Below, in pieces: positions 8,786 to 18,306 of a stretch of 64,000 bases of DNA. The DNA is from Gelidibacter pelagius (GTDB lineage: Bacteria; Bacteroidota; Bacteroidia; Flavobacteriales; Flavobacteriaceae). The notes beneath the pieces were generated by a model. The model did not search any database. It saw only the letters and a program-made list of their open reading frames with translations, and was not told the origin of the DNA. Both the position numbers and the translations under genes were made by a program. The stretch is taken from NCBI RefSeq assembly GCF_017581925.1, contig NZ_JAGEVG010000003.1, forward strand, positions 186,001 through 250,000, given 5' to 3'. The first letter of the stretch is position 1. Each line of letters begins with the position of its first letter.

Positions 8786-11752
8786 CTATTCCGAATCACA
8801 ATGAAACAATTCTTTTTCTTTTTTCTTTATCGGCTGTGTCTTCAGGCCTTTGTTTTTTGCCTGTAACATATCATTGATCAGTTCACTTCTTTCTTTTTTG
8901 ATTTGTGCTCTCATCATTTCATCACGTTTTAAATCGAAATAGGTGACGCCTTCAATAATCGTTTTTTCGGCTTTGGCATAGATCGAAAGTGGATGGTCGG
9001 TCCAAAGTACCACATCAGCGTCCTTGCCAACCTTGATACTGCCAACACGATCATCAATATGTAACAATTTTGCAGGATTTAAAGTGACAAATTTCCAGGC
9101 TTCTTCTTCGCTAACACCGCCGTACTTAACGGTTTTTGCAGCTTCCTGGTTTAATCGACGGCTCATTTCGGCATCATCACTATTAATCGCAACCGTGATG
9201 CCCACGTCATGCATAATGGCCGCATTGTACGGAATGGCATCGTTAACTTCATATTTATACGACCACCAATCCGCAAACGTAGATCCACCTACACCGTGCT
9301 GAAGCATTTTATCGGCTACTTTATAACCTTCCAAAATATGTGTGAACGTATTGATCTTGAAGTTGAATTGCTCTGCAACTTTCATAAACATGTTGATTTC
9401 ACTTTGTACATAAGAGTGGCAGCTGATAAAACGTTCGCCGTTTAAGATTTCAACAAGGGTTTCCATTTCAATGTCCTTGCGGTATGGTTTGCCGCTTTTC
9501 TTAAGCGCTTCATATTCCTTTGCTTGGGTAAAAAAATCGACATACACTTGTTCAACTCCCATTCTGGTTTGTGGGAATCTGCTCCCGCCCCAATTGGATT
9601 GTTTAACGTTTTCACCTAAAGCGAATTTTATATATTTCGGACTGTTGGAAATAATTAAATCTTTGGCCGCATGACCCCATTTTGGTTTGATGATCGCAGA
9701 ACGACCACCAATTGGGTTTGCCGATCCATGAAGAATCTGAATGGAGGTGACACCACCAGCTAAATTTCTGTATAGGTTAATATCCGTGTCGTCAATGACG
9801 TCTTCAATAGTCACTTCTGCCGATGAATTTTGTCCACCTTCATTGACGGAAGCTGCAGCAATATGCGAATGCTCGTCAATAATTCCTGTGGTCAAGTGCT
9901 TTCCTGTGGCATCAATTACCGTTGCACCACGCTCAGATAAATTCTTACCGATTTTGGCAATCTTACCATTCTTGATGAGAACGTCAGTGTTTTCTAAAAT
10001 ACCATCCTTTTCGTTGGTCCAAACGGTAGCATTTGTAAACAATAAGGTTTCAGTTTTAGGCAATGTTTCAAATCCATAGCCATTATTAGGGAAAGTGATT
10101 GGAGATACAGTGGCCACTGAATCTTTTTTGTCCTCATCAGAACCCTCTTTTTTCGAAGCAGTATCTTTTTTGGCTTCTGTTTGTTTTGCGAAGAAGCTCA
10201 TTTCTGCACCAGTTGGCAAAATGGCCCTTCCAGTCAGATTTTTATTGGCATCTACATTGGCAATAACTCTAACAAATTCTTGTTTAGTGCTGTCTTGCGT
10301 GGTGAAAGCAATATTCACCCAATCATCAGCATAAGCTATTTTTGAGCCACGTTTTTTATCATTGGCAGTGATTTCTGATTTCAGCTTGCTCGATTCTCCC
10401 GAAAGGGTCATTTCGTAAGTTTCGCCTGCAAGAGTAAATTCATATTTACCTGTGATATCAACTATTCCACGGTCTTCAATGGTGTTTTTATTACCCTGAA
10501 CCCAGTTTTCATAAAGCGTCGTTTTCTTGTCGAAAATATCGCCAGAAGTAATCAAGAAGTTCGCGTATGTACCATTTCTTAACGAACCAATTTTATCTGA
10601 TTTTCCTAATAATTGAGCTGGTACAGTAGTTAAGGCCTCTAAAGCTTTTTCTTTGGAAAGTCCTGCTTCGATAGCTTTCATTAAGTTGGATTTGAATTCT
10701 TTGGCCGATTTTAAATCGTGCGTAGTGAATGCAAATGTGATGTTGTTGTCAGCCAACAATTTTGGATTGGTCGGTTTTTGATTCCAAGCTCTCATATTAT
10801 GGATTGAAAGCGTCGAAGCTAAAAACGCATTTTCAACATCATAGGCATCAGGGAAATTGATTGGGATGATCATTGGTGCGTTCATGGCCTTGATTTCGTC
10901 CATACGCTCATATTCATCGCCACCACCTAAAATAACATACTGGATATTGAACATGTCGCCCACTTTATCGGCACGTAGATTGTTAGCTCTACTGCCTGCT
11001 TCAAAAATTTGAACCATGGATTTGTTGTTGTTCAAGGCTTCAAGGGAAAGGTCTTTTGTGGTGATATTGCCCTTGGCATACCAGTCGGCATCATAATATA
11101 ATTGTCGCAATAAGGCCATACTTCCCATAATTGACGAAGGATAGGCTTGATTGGATGTCACACTTTTGCTAAAAGAAAGATACTGTGCTGATTTGGCATC
11201 AAGTATCCTCATGGCATTATCATCACTGGAATTCAGGGCCACCAAAGTCCCAGTTCCACGAACGATTCCATCTTGAATATGTGTGTTAACGACGCCAAAA
11301 CCAGCTTTGATCAAATCTTCAGCTTTTTTAGAATCGTATTTAAATTGGTCAATGGCATTGTTTTCTGGCATGATATGGTCATTCCAATAATAGCCTGATC
11401 GTGTAGGGTCATATTGAGAGCTTCTACCTGTAGAGGACCGTTTTGGCTTTTCAACTCCAAAGTCAGAATACATATCTATAAAAGAAGGATAGATGCTTTT
11501 TCCTGAAGCGTCTATCTGTATTGCATTTTTAGGGATGGTTACCGATGTTCCCGATGCTACCACTTTGCCTTCTTTAATGAGCAAGGTTCCTTTCTCAATA
11601 ACTTGAGTGGGTGTCACATAGATTTTTGCATTTGTAATTGCCGTGTAATTGGTGTTTTTGTTCGTAACACCGTCGTTTTTTGGAAAATAGTCCTGTGCAA
11701 GAATAGAAAAACTGCACACAAACGTCATGAGAGTCAAAACTGTTTTAATCAT
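8786..11752 (-). CDS. Large secreted double-domain amidohydrolase
   Basis: The 988-residue product has a signal peptide (CSFSILAQDY) and two amidohydrolase units in tandem. In the first (~30-430) the metal strand reads YPSFIDMYSDFG, without HxH, so it looks inactive; it closes with TTVPAQLLGKSDKIGSLRNG. A beta-rich linker (~430-600) includes a charged KKEGSDEDKKDS patch. The second unit (~610-960) has TTGIIDEHSHIAAAS (HxH), conserved His in FISCHSYVQSE and INTFTHILEG, and VAINSDDAE with the catalytic Asp, followed by LNPAKLLHIDDRVGSIKVGK. This half should be a metal hydrolase, possibly of peptides or cyclic amides. It lies directly upstream of the smaller paralogue. Confidence 0.88.
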   Translation of the reverse strand: MIKTVLTLMTFVCSFSILAQDYFPKNDGVTNKNTNYTAITNAKIYVTPTQVIEKGTLLIKEGKVVASGTSVTIPKNAIQIDASGKSIYPSFIDMYSDFGVEKPKRSSTGRSSQYDPTRSGYYWNDHIMPENNAIDQFKYDSKKAEDLIKAGFGVVNTHIQDGIVRGTGTLVALNSSDDNAMRILDAKSAQYLSFSKSVTSNQAYPSSIMGSMALLRQLYYDADWYAKGNITTKDLSLEALNNNKSMVQIFEAGSRANNLRADKVGDMFNIQYVILGGGDEYERMDEIKAMNAPMIIPINFPDAYDVENAFLASTLSIHNMRAWNQKPTNPKLLADNNITFAFTTHDLKSAKEFKSNLMKAIEAGLSKEKALEALTTVPAQLLGKSDKIGSLRNGTYANFLITSGDIFDKKTTLYENWVQGNKNTIEDRGIVDITGKYEFTLAGETYEMTLSGESSKLKSEITANDKKRGSKIAYADDWVNIAFTTQDSTKQEFVRVIANVDANKNLTGRAILPTGAEMSFFAKQTEAKKDTASKKEGSDEDKKDSVATVSPITFPNNGYGFETLPKTETLLFTNATVWTNEKDGILENTDVLIKNGKIAKIGKNLSERGATVIDATGKHLTTGIIDEHSHIAAASVNEGGQNSSAEVTIEDVIDDTDINLYRNLAGGVTSIQILHGSANPIGGRSAIIKPKWGHAAKDLIISNSPKYIKFALGENVKQSNWGGSRFPQTRMGVEQVYVDFFTQAKEYEALKKSGKPYRKDIEMETLVEILNGERFISCHSYVQSEINMFMKVAEQFNFKINTFTHILEGYKVADKMLQHGVGGSTFADWWSYKYEVNDAIPYNAAIMHDVGITVAINSDDAEMSRRLNQEAAKTVKYGGVSEEEAWKFVTLNPAKLLHIDDRVGSIKVGKDADVVLWTDHPLSIYAKAEKTIIEGVTYFDLKRDEMMRAQIKKERSELINDMLQAKNKGLKTQPIKKKEKELFHCDSE

Positions 11753-11834
11753 AGGGTTGGGATTAGTTAAAAATTGAGTTCTAAAGATAAAGAATATCGA
11801 GATTTTAGCAGATTATTAAGATAGTTTTAACAGT

Positions 11835-12902
11835 TTACAACGGGTTTTCATCAAAGTAGTTGACTAAAAGTGCTACCACATAACTATAACTCTCAATGCC
11901 ACCCTTTTGATTGTTGGCCATTAAGAAACCACTGTAGGTGTTTTTGAAGAACGTTTCTGATATATTTTCATAGGATCGCCAAAACATGCGCATTTCCTCA
12001 TAATTTTTGAGAACTCCAATATTGACTGTCATCAGAAGCTCTTGATATTTAGACGGGTCTCTCAAATAAAGATCATTTAAACAATGTCTCAATGCGAAGG
12101 AATACCCCGAATAATTAAAGTAAATATTCTCATGTTTCATGGCTGCCATGGCTCCGATGAAATTGGCTTCGTTTTCTGCGGCATATCCCAATTGATGTGC
12201 TATCTCATGGCTTGTGGTCGTGGGATATTTGTAGGTAGGGATGAGGCCGTCAATTTGTGCTTCATTGGTGAACGGATTCAAATAGCCACTAAACCCCATA
12301 TAGGTCAATGGAAGGCTGTATATGGATCGCTTCAAACTACTTGGCCAATAGGCAAGATTTGGATATTCTTTGGCGAGTTGATTGTAGCCTTTTGGTGCCA
12401 ATTTAATGAGTTCACGTTTGGTATACGGCATCACCACCATTGTGGTGTCATTCTTTTCAATCATGCCATGGATGACATTGGTTTTTAAAATAAGCTCTTC
12501 GGTGAATGTTACCAATTCCGCTGTGGAATAATCGTTATCAATTTTAAGTGATTGATGCAATGGCAGTCTATAATAATTAAAAGCCCAAAGGATATGAAAT
12601 GCAAAATAACCTACAGAAACCGCCGATAGGATGTCCAAAATATAATTTTTGGTATCCGTTCTCAATCTCTTTCTGTTTTTTATAAACCATCGGATGATAT
12701 AAATACCTGCAATGGTATAGAGAATATCTCCCACAGAAAACGGAATCCATCCAAATACATAATGCATTCCTTTTGAAATCCATTGGTAAATGCCGTTGCT
12801 GTAATAGTTCTCAACAAAATCCGGGAAGTTTGCCAATATTTTTATGAGCAAAATCTGTACGATCAGGGATAGGGCAATAATAAGTTTGGTGTATTTGCGC
12901 AT
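11835..12902 (-). CDS. DUF3810 family membrane protein with HExxH motif
   Basis: The 355-residue protein has membrane segments near residues 8-25, 55-72 and 95-115, then a globular domain. The domain contains TTSHEIAHQLGYAAENEANF, an HExxH motif followed by a downstream Glu, the arrangement of a gluzincin zinc metalloprotease (H-E-x-x-H, then E after about 6-9 residues). This is the signature of DUF3810, a family widespread in Bacteroidota and Firmicutes with no settled substrate. It is monocistronic and its promoter region is shared with the divergent pepD gene. Peptidase activity is inferred from the motif only. Confidence 0.85.
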   Translation of the reverse strand: MRKYTKLIIALSLIVQILLIKILANFPDFVENYYSNGIYQWISKGMHYVFGWIPFSVGDILYTIAGIYIIRWFIKNRKRLRTDTKNYILDILSAVSVGYFAFHILWAFNYYRLPLHQSLKIDNDYSTAELVTFTEELILKTNVIHGMIEKNDTTMVVMPYTKRELIKLAPKGYNQLAKEYPNLAYWPSSLKRSIYSLPLTYMGFSGYLNPFTNEAQIDGLIPTYKYPTTTSHEIAHQLGYAAENEANFIGAMAAMKHENIYFNYSGYSFALRHCLNDLYLRDPSKYQELLMTVNIGVLKNYEEMRMFWRSYENISETFFKNTYSGFLMANNQKGGIESYSYVVALLVNYFDENPL

Positions 12903-12946
12903 GCTTCAAAAATAGAAAATAGTTTTATAAAACATCTATGAATCCC

Positions 12947-12954
12947 TACCTTTG
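12947..12954 (+). promoter_or_regulatory. Candidate Bacteroidota -7 box upstream of pepD
   Basis: TACCTTTG fits TAnnTTTG, the housekeeping -7 element of Bacteroidota. It lies 114 bases before the pepD ATG, implying a leader of about 105-110 nucleotides. The -33 element is not clear. Confidence 0.4.
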
Positions 12955-13068
12955 TAGAACAACATAAAATAGGCGTATGAAAAGGGCATTTACCAAAATT
13001 CGGCCATAAACACGAATGAAAATTTGCGAATTAGATATGACCAATAAAAAAATAATAAACATCTACAT

Positions 13069-14529
13069 ATGAATAAAGATATAAGAGAATTAGAGCCTAA
13101 AGTACTTTGGAATAAGTTTGCCGATTTAAATGCCGTGCCACGACCTTCAAAAAAGGAAGAGCGTGTAATTGCTTTTATGAAAGATTTCGGACAGAAATTA
13201 GGATTGGAGACTTTTGAAGACAAGGTGGGCAATGTCATCATCAGAAAACCGGCCACTGCTGGGATGGAAGACCGTAAAACGGTGGTGATGCAATCGCATT
13301 TGGACATGGTTCACCAGAAGAATAATGATACCCAATTTGATTTTGATACCCAAGGCATCGAGATGTATATAGATGGCGATTGGGTTAGGGCAAAGGGCAC
13401 AACACTTGGTGCGGACAATGGATTGGGAGTTGCCACGATCATGGCGATTTTGGAAAGCTCTGATATTGTACATCCTGCTCTTGAAGCTTTATTTACGATT
13501 GATGAAGAAACAGGAATGACGGGCGCAAAAGGCTTGGAAGGCGGATTATTGCAAGGTGATATCCTATTGAATCTCGATACTGAAGAAGATGACGAAATTG
13601 GTGTTGGATGTGCAGGAGGTATTGATGTGACGGCAACAAGAACCTATAAGGAAGAAGAAACGCCTGAGTTCAAAACAGGGTATAAGGTCACCGTAAAAGG
13701 ATTACAGGGAGGGCATTCAGGGATGGATATCCATAAAGGATTTGGTAATGCCAATAAGCTGATGAACCGTTTGCTGTTTGACGGATTTGAAAACTTCGGA
13801 TTGCGTATTTCTGAAATTGATGGGGGAAGTCTCCGCAATGCCATTCCCAGAGAAAGTAATGCCATTGTAGCGGTTGATACAATGAATGCGGCGGCATTTG
13901 AAACGGATATGGAGGAGGTTATTGATGATATCAAAACTGAATTTAAAACGATGGAGCCTAATCTGACGATAGAGATCAGCAAAATAGAGACTCCAACAAT
14001 GATGATGGACTTAGGCGTTCAGGAAGGTTTGACGAGAGCGCTTTATGCGGCTTGTAATGGGGTTTACAGAATGAGTCCCGATATTCCTGATTTGGTAGAA
14101 ACCTCGAATAATATTGCACGTGTGATTGTAAAAGATGGCGACATCAAGATTATGTGTTTAACACGTTCTTCCGTGGAATCTTCAAAATGGGATCTGGCCA
14201 ATATGCTGCGTGCAACCTTTGAATTGACCGGATGTGAGGTTGAATTTGATGGCGATTATCCTGGATGGAAACCTAATATGGACTCGGCAATCTTAAAAGT
14301 ATTATCGAATTTGTATACAGAATTGAATGGAAAAGAAGCTCATGTGGCGGCTTGTCATGCAGGATTGGAATGTGGTATTTTGGGACAAAATTATCCTGAG
14401 ATGGACATGATCAGCTTTGGACCTAATATTAAAGGCGCACATTCTCCTGACGAACGTGCCCAGATTTCATCGACACAGAAATATTGGAAATTTGTATTGG
14501 AGATCTTGAAGAATATTCCGAAAAAATAG
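13069..14529 (+). CDS. pepD: Aminoacyl-histidine dipeptidase (PepD, M20 family)
   Basis: The 486-residue cytosolic peptidase hydrolyses Xaa-His dipeptides such as carnosine. The M20/M28 metal-site residues are all present: SHLDMVHQ near residue 82 (His and Asp), GADNGLG near 118 (bridging Asp), TIDEETGMTG near 147 (catalytic Glu pair), LNLDTEEDD near 173, and AHSPDERAQISS near the end (final His). The lid domain QGGHSGMDIHKG also matches PepD. Length equals E. coli PepD (485). The following IS remnant is on the opposite strand and does not touch the gene. High confidence. Confidence 0.96.
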   Translation: MNKDIRELEPKVLWNKFADLNAVPRPSKKEERVIAFMKDFGQKLGLETFEDKVGNVIIRKPATAGMEDRKTVVMQSHLDMVHQKNNDTQFDFDTQGIEMYIDGDWVRAKGTTLGADNGLGVATIMAILESSDIVHPALEALFTIDEETGMTGAKGLEGGLLQGDILLNLDTEEDDEIGVGCAGGIDVTATRTYKEEETPEFKTGYKVTVKGLQGGHSGMDIHKGFGNANKLMNRLLFDGFENFGLRISEIDGGSLRNAIPRESNAIVAVDTMNAAAFETDMEEVIDDIKTEFKTMEPNLTIEISKIETPTMMMDLGVQEGLTRALYAACNGVYRMSPDIPDLVETSNNIARVIVKDGDIKIMCLTRSSVESSKWDLANMLRATFELTGCEVEFDGDYPGWKPNMDSAILKVLSNLYTELNGKEAHVAACHAGLECGILGQNYPEMDMISFGPNIKGAHSPDERAQISSTQKYWKFVLEILKNIPKK

Positions 14530-14576
14530 AATTTGTATTAGGAATTAGGAATTAGGCATGAGGTAATTAGGCGCCT

Positions 14577-15235
14577 TGTACTTCCCTAAATAGGGTTGAC
14601 CGTTTTGGTTAATTATTCAAATTATCTTCTATTAAAAAATCCATCGGACAATTATGAGCCTGAGGTTCTTTTCTTGGGTTAAAACCGAGGTGGCTTGATG
14701 CCTCCTTGGTTTTATAATTCCCTTCGGCGTAAATAATCACCTTCGGTCTTTCTTGGGTGTCCAAATTTACTAAAGTTTGTTTAAACTTTAAAGGTGAGTA
14801 CTTATCATTAAAAGCTTTGTGCACTCTTTTTTCATTGTAATGCTTTACTGCTTTTTTAGTTAATAACACTAACGTTTGAAAATCTGTAATGTTCCATAGC
14901 TTTAAATACTCGTTTTTTATGGTTCCGTTGACTCTTTCGGCAAAAGCGTTATCTTGGGCAATAAGTCCCATGCTTATAGATATTCCCGCAGCTTTCAATA
15001 ATTCGGTATAAGCTTGGCTGCCATATTGCGAGCCTTTGTCGGAGTGATGGATCATCTTGCCCTGCAATGCCTTTGGAACCTTCTTTAAAGCCATTTCCAA
15101 GGCGCTTATATTGCATTCCGTTCGCACATGTTATCTCCACAGTGATATCCCAATATTTCTCTTGTGTACACATCAATAATAAACATTGAGAGTTTTTTTC
15201 GATTTGAAAGTTTTATAAAGTAAGATAACAGTTCT
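14577..15235 (-). mobile_element. Remnant of an IS3-family insertion sequence
   Basis: Only the 3' part of the element remains: the C-terminal half of orfB and a candidate outer end beginning TGTACTTCCCTAAATAGG at 14577. The orfA part, the 5' half of orfB and the other end are missing. Adjacent bases (14530-14570) are low-complexity AGGAATTAGGAATTAGG-type repeat. Confidence 0.75.
14609..15230 (-). pseudogene. IS3-family transposase orfB fragment, 5'-truncated and frameshifted
   Basis: The main open piece (15127-14609) encodes ISALEMALKKVPKALQ, then the rve integrase core: IHHSDKGSQYGSQ (second catalytic Asp), QDNAFAERVNGTIKNEYL (catalytic Glu in the DDE triad) and YNEKRVHKAFNDKYSP, ending with a C-terminal tail. 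Upstream, in another frame, the bases to ~15230 read FIKLSNRKKLSMFIIDVYTR and EILGYHCGDNM, which is the first catalytic Asp region. The two frames join at ATG-TG-CGA near 15127, so a two-base TG duplication broke the gene. With the N-terminal half absent, it cannot encode a working transposase. Confidence 0.9.
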
Positions 15236-15290
15236 TAGCGCAAAGTATCGAGAAGAAATATATCACAGATATTATTAAGAATCAGGAATT

Positions 15291-15328
15291 AAAAAAGCAG
15301 CGTTGAAAATTTTCAACGCTGCTTTTTT
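15291..15328. terminator. Bidirectional intrinsic terminator
   Basis: A perfect hairpin with arms of 19 bases: AAAAAAGCAGCGTTGAAAA (15291-15309) and its complement (15310-15328). The T-run on the minus strand serves the PPIase gene ending at 15363. Confidence 0.9.
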
Positions 15329-15362
15329 AATTTCCAAAAGTAATGATTGGATTGATAAGATT

Positions 15363-16526
15363 TTATTCTTGAATTTCTACCATTTCAATGATAAAAATCA
15401 AATCTGTATTAGGTGGAATCATTCTAAAACCACGTTCGCCGTATGCCAAATGTGATGGTAAATAGAAGAAGGATTTGTCGCCAACTTGCATTTGATTGAC
15501 TGCTTCTTTAAAACCAGGAATCATTTGTGCATCAGGACTGATTTGCATTGGCATTGGGTTGTACATCTGCCTTTGCTCTTTGTCCGGGTTATACACACCA
15601 TAATTTTCTTCTACCGACTTTATATTACTATCAAAAAGACGTCCATCGGTAAAATAGCCTTGATAATAAAGCATGACAGTATTGCCTGCTTTTGGTTTGG
15701 GACCAGTCCCCTTGGTAATATTGAACATTTTTAAACCAGAAGCTAAAGTTTTCGATTTGCCTTCATAAGTTTCAAATGCAGGTTTCATGTCAGCCGCAGC
15801 GGCAGCACTTTTTTCGGCTCTTATTTTTTGTTCTTCTTCCTCTTTGGCCAGGCGTTCTTTTTCCGCTTTTTCAGCCTCAGCAAAATGGTCCTTAAATACA
15901 TTTGGTGCATTAAAATTTTTGGCCTCTTTACCTTTTCTGATAATGTTGACTTCTTCCATGATCACATCCTCTACAGGTTTGTCTCCAGGCTTTGAAGTTT
16001 CAACACCTGCCAAGGTGTGCAACACATCTTCTCCTATAACCAAATATCCGAAAACATTGTAGCCACCATCTAAGTTAGGCGTTGGGCCTTCTGTAATAAA
16101 AAACTGACTTCCGTTAGTGTTAGGTCCTGAATTGGCCATGGATAATGTGCCTACTTTATCATGCAAAAGATCTTCAGAGATTTCATTATTGAATTTGTAT
16201 CCCGGGCTGCCACTTCCAGTTCCCGTAGGATCACCACCCTGAATCATAAACTCGTCAATAATTCTATGGAAAATTAATCCGTTGTAGAATTTCTTCCCAA
16301 TATAGACACTGTCCACAAGTGTGTTGGTGCCTTCGGCCAAAGAAACGAAATTCGCTACCGTCACAGGTGCTTTTTGGTATTCCAAACGGAGAACCATAGT
16401 ACCTTTGTTGGTAATAATTTCAGTGTACAATCCATCTTCTAAATCTGGATACTTGTCCTTGCAGGCCGTTGCCGATACAAGAAGCATTAATAATACGAGG
16501 CCAAATGCCTTTTTAATCAATCGCAT
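15363..16526 (-). CDS. Dual-family peptidyl-prolyl isomerase lipoprotein (cyclophilin + FKBP)
   Basis: The 387-residue protein has a lipobox (SATACKDK, Cys22) and two PPIase domains. The cyclophilin domain (~35-195) carries FHRIIDEFMIQGGDPTGTGS and SMANSGPNTNGSQFFITEG, the catalytic Arg and binding residues. A charged, Ala/Glu/Lys-rich linker (~205-245, probably helical) leads to an FKBP domain (~255-387) with GNTVMLYYQGYFTDGRLFDS and IPPNTDLIFIIEMVEI. Such cyclophilin-FKBP fusions are known from flavobacteria and some protists. It should fold periplasmic or outer-membrane clients. It is four bases downstream of gldI and probably co-transcribed with it and the DHH gene. Confidence 0.94.
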   Translation of the reverse strand: MRLIKKAFGLVLLMLLVSATACKDKYPDLEDGLYTEIITNKGTMVLRLEYQKAPVTVANFVSLAEGTNTLVDSVYIGKKFYNGLIFHRIIDEFMIQGGDPTGTGSGSPGYKFNNEISEDLLHDKVGTLSMANSGPNTNGSQFFITEGPTPNLDGGYNVFGYLVIGEDVLHTLAGVETSKPGDKPVEDVIMEEVNIIRKGKEAKNFNAPNVFKDHFAEAEKAEKERLAKEEEEQKIRAEKSAAAAADMKPAFETYEGKSKTLASGLKMFNITKGTGPKPKAGNTVMLYYQGYFTDGRLFDSNIKSVEENYGVYNPDKEQRQMYNPMPMQISPDAQMIPGFKEAVNQMQVGDKSFFYLPSHLAYGERGFRMIPPNTDLIFIIEMVEIQE

Positions 16527-16530
16527 AGTT

Positions 16531-17079
16531 TTAATCGTTTTGGTTTTGAATTATTGAATTTACGGTCACTTCGCAGATGACTGGAGTGTTGGTGCCAATT
16601 TTGTTTTTGTCACCATAGTAACCATAAGCTTTTTGGGATGGAAATAAAAAGGTAACCGTTTCACCTGGTTTCATCAGTTTTAAACCTTCCCTTAGTCCTG
16701 TGAAAATTTCTTCCTGATCCATGGCATAATCCCGTGGATGGATTTCATTATCAGAATAAATAGCATTGCCATTGAAGTCTTTAACATCATAATCGAAATT
16801 CACAATATCCCCAAATGTAGGCGTGATGGTGTCTTTCTCGATTTTAGTGTTATAATAATACCAAAAACCACTTTCTGAAGCGATATAGGTTTTTGAAGTA
16901 TCTTTTTTGATGATATTTTTGATCTGCGCAGACTCTTCAGCATTGAGCTTTTTGTTGCGCTCCGCTGATATTTTTATGAAGGAACCCGTTTTTTGCGAGA
17001 TTGGTCTTCTGGCTTCAGGAGACTTGCAGCTACTGACGCTAATGGCTAAGACGAGAATGAAAAGAAAGGCTCTTGTCAT
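16531..17079 (-). CDS. gldI: Gliding motility-associated peptidyl-prolyl isomerase GldI
   Basis: The 182-residue lipoprotein (AISVSSCKSPEARRPIS, Cys18) has an FKBP-type domain over residues ~85-180 with GDIVNFDYDVKDFNGNAIYS, GLREGLKLMKPGETVTFLFP and SQKAYGYYGD. The N-terminal CKSPEARRP(I/V)S segment is characteristic of GldI, which in Flavobacterium johnsoniae is required for gliding and is thought to fold components of the gliding and type IX secretion machinery. Its ATG overlaps the stop of the DHH phosphoesterase gene (ATGA at 17076-17079). That neighbourhood, with ndk nearby, is conserved in flavobacteria. Confidence 0.92.
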   Translation of the reverse strand: MTRAFLFILVLAISVSSCKSPEARRPISQKTGSFIKISAERNKKLNAEESAQIKNIIKKDTSKTYIASESGFWYYYNTKIEKDTITPTFGDIVNFDYDVKDFNGNAIYSDNEIHPRDYAMDQEEIFTGLREGLKLMKPGETVTFLFPSQKAYGYYGDKNKIGTNTPVICEVTVNSIIQNQND

Positions 17080-18092
17080 GAATTTAGGGTGTTTTTATAG
17101 CGTGGTAATATACTAATAAATTTTTCAACTGTATCAATTAAACTGAGGTCGCTTTTCCCACCTGCTGCATTGGTATGACCACCGCCGCTAAAATTTTGTC
17201 GTGAGAATTCGTTGACGGAAAAATCACCTTCACTTCGTAATGATATTTTGATGATACCTTCCTGTTTATGTTCAATAAAGATAGCCGCAAAAATAATATT
17301 TTTGATTGAAAGCCCATAATTCACAAAGCCTTCGGTATCTCCTTTTCTGAAATTGGCAGCATTAAGTTCCTCTTGTGAAAGTGTAATATATGCTGTTCTA
17401 TATTCAGGAATGACTCTTAAGTTTTTGAGCGCGACGCCTAAAAGCTGTAAGCGTTCATAACTATTGGTGTCGTAAATGGAGTTATATATTTCGGAATGAT
17501 CTGCACCTTTATCAATCAAATCTGCCGCTACCAAATGTGTTGTGCTGGTAGTTGACGGAAACCTAAACGATCCAGTATCTGTCAAAATTCCCGCATAAAG
17601 ACAGGTCGCAATTTGGTCATCAATAGCATCCGTATCACCAAGCATATCTATAAAACGATATACCATCTCGCAAGTAGAACTCATAGATACATCGCTAAAC
17701 ATATATTCAGCATAAGTATCCGGTTGTTGGTGATGGTCAATCATGATTTTCACAGCTTTTGAATTGCCCAAAGGTGTTTCCATTTCGCCAGAACGATGCA
17801 AAGCATTAAAATCTAAGGTAAATATAAGATCGGCACTTTCTATAAGACGTTCTGCATTGGTTCTGTCAGATTCATGAACGACAACATTGTCTTGGCCCGG
17901 GAGCCATTTCAAAAAGTCAGGATAATCATTTGGCGCAATAACTGTCGCCTTATGATTGTTCTTTATTAGGTAGTGATAAAGGCCCAATGTGGAGCCCATG
18001 GCGTCTCCGTCAGGGTTTTTGTGAGGCACAATGACGATGTGTTTTGGCGCAATTAATAAGGCCTTAATTTCTTTAATATCGTGTTCGGTCAT
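17076..18092 (-). CDS. DHH/DHHA1 phosphoesterase, NrnA-like (nanoRNase / pAp phosphatase)
   Basis: The 338-residue cytosolic protein has the DHH signature series: HKNPDGDAMGSTLGLYHYL near 25-42, FTLDFNALHRSGEM near 92-105, MIDHHQQPD near 117-125 (the DHH motif itself) and GILTDTGSFRFPS near 170. The C-terminal DHHA1 domain ends with FSGGGHTNAAGG near 305-316, which binds the substrate. NrnA enzymes degrade 2-5 nucleotide RNAs and 3'-phosphoadenosine 5'-phosphate. It is the first gene of the operon that continues with gldI and the double PPIase, and is divergent from ndk. Confidence 0.93.
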   Translation of the reverse strand: MTEHDIKEIKALLIAPKHIVIVPHKNPDGDAMGSTLGLYHYLIKNNHKATVIAPNDYPDFLKWLPGQDNVVVHESDRTNAERLIESADLIFTLDFNALHRSGEMETPLGNSKAVKIMIDHHQQPDTYAEYMFSDVSMSSTCEMVYRFIDMLGDTDAIDDQIATCLYAGILTDTGSFRFPSTTSTTHLVAADLIDKGADHSEIYNSIYDTNSYERLQLLGVALKNLRVIPEYRTAYITLSQEELNAANFRKGDTEGFVNYGLSIKNIIFAAIFIEHKQEGIIKISLRSEGDFSVNEFSRQNFSGGGHTNAAGGKSDLSLIDTVEKFISILPRYKNTLNS

Positions 18093-18149
18093 AGCGTGCG
18101 AAGATACAATTTTTTAAGTTTCATATTATGGTTTTAGTGATAAATGCCG

Positions 18150-18157
18150 TACTTTTG
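18150..18157 (+). promoter_or_regulatory. Candidate -7 box for ndk
   Basis: TACTTTTG fits TAnnTTTG and lies 150 bases before the ndk ATG, implying a leader of about 140-145 nucleotides. The leader contains low-complexity AAGTAAGTACTAAGTACTAA-type sequence. Confidence 0.45.
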
Positions 18158-18306
18158 CACGAAATATATGGGGGGCTGAGAAGGAATCAGGAAATGAGAA
18201 TAGTGAAGTAAGTACTAAGTACTAACAATCAAGAACCAAATTTCTAATGCCTAATCCCTAAACCTTCATACCTAAAATATAAACCAGAATTAATTAAATT
18301 ATAAAT

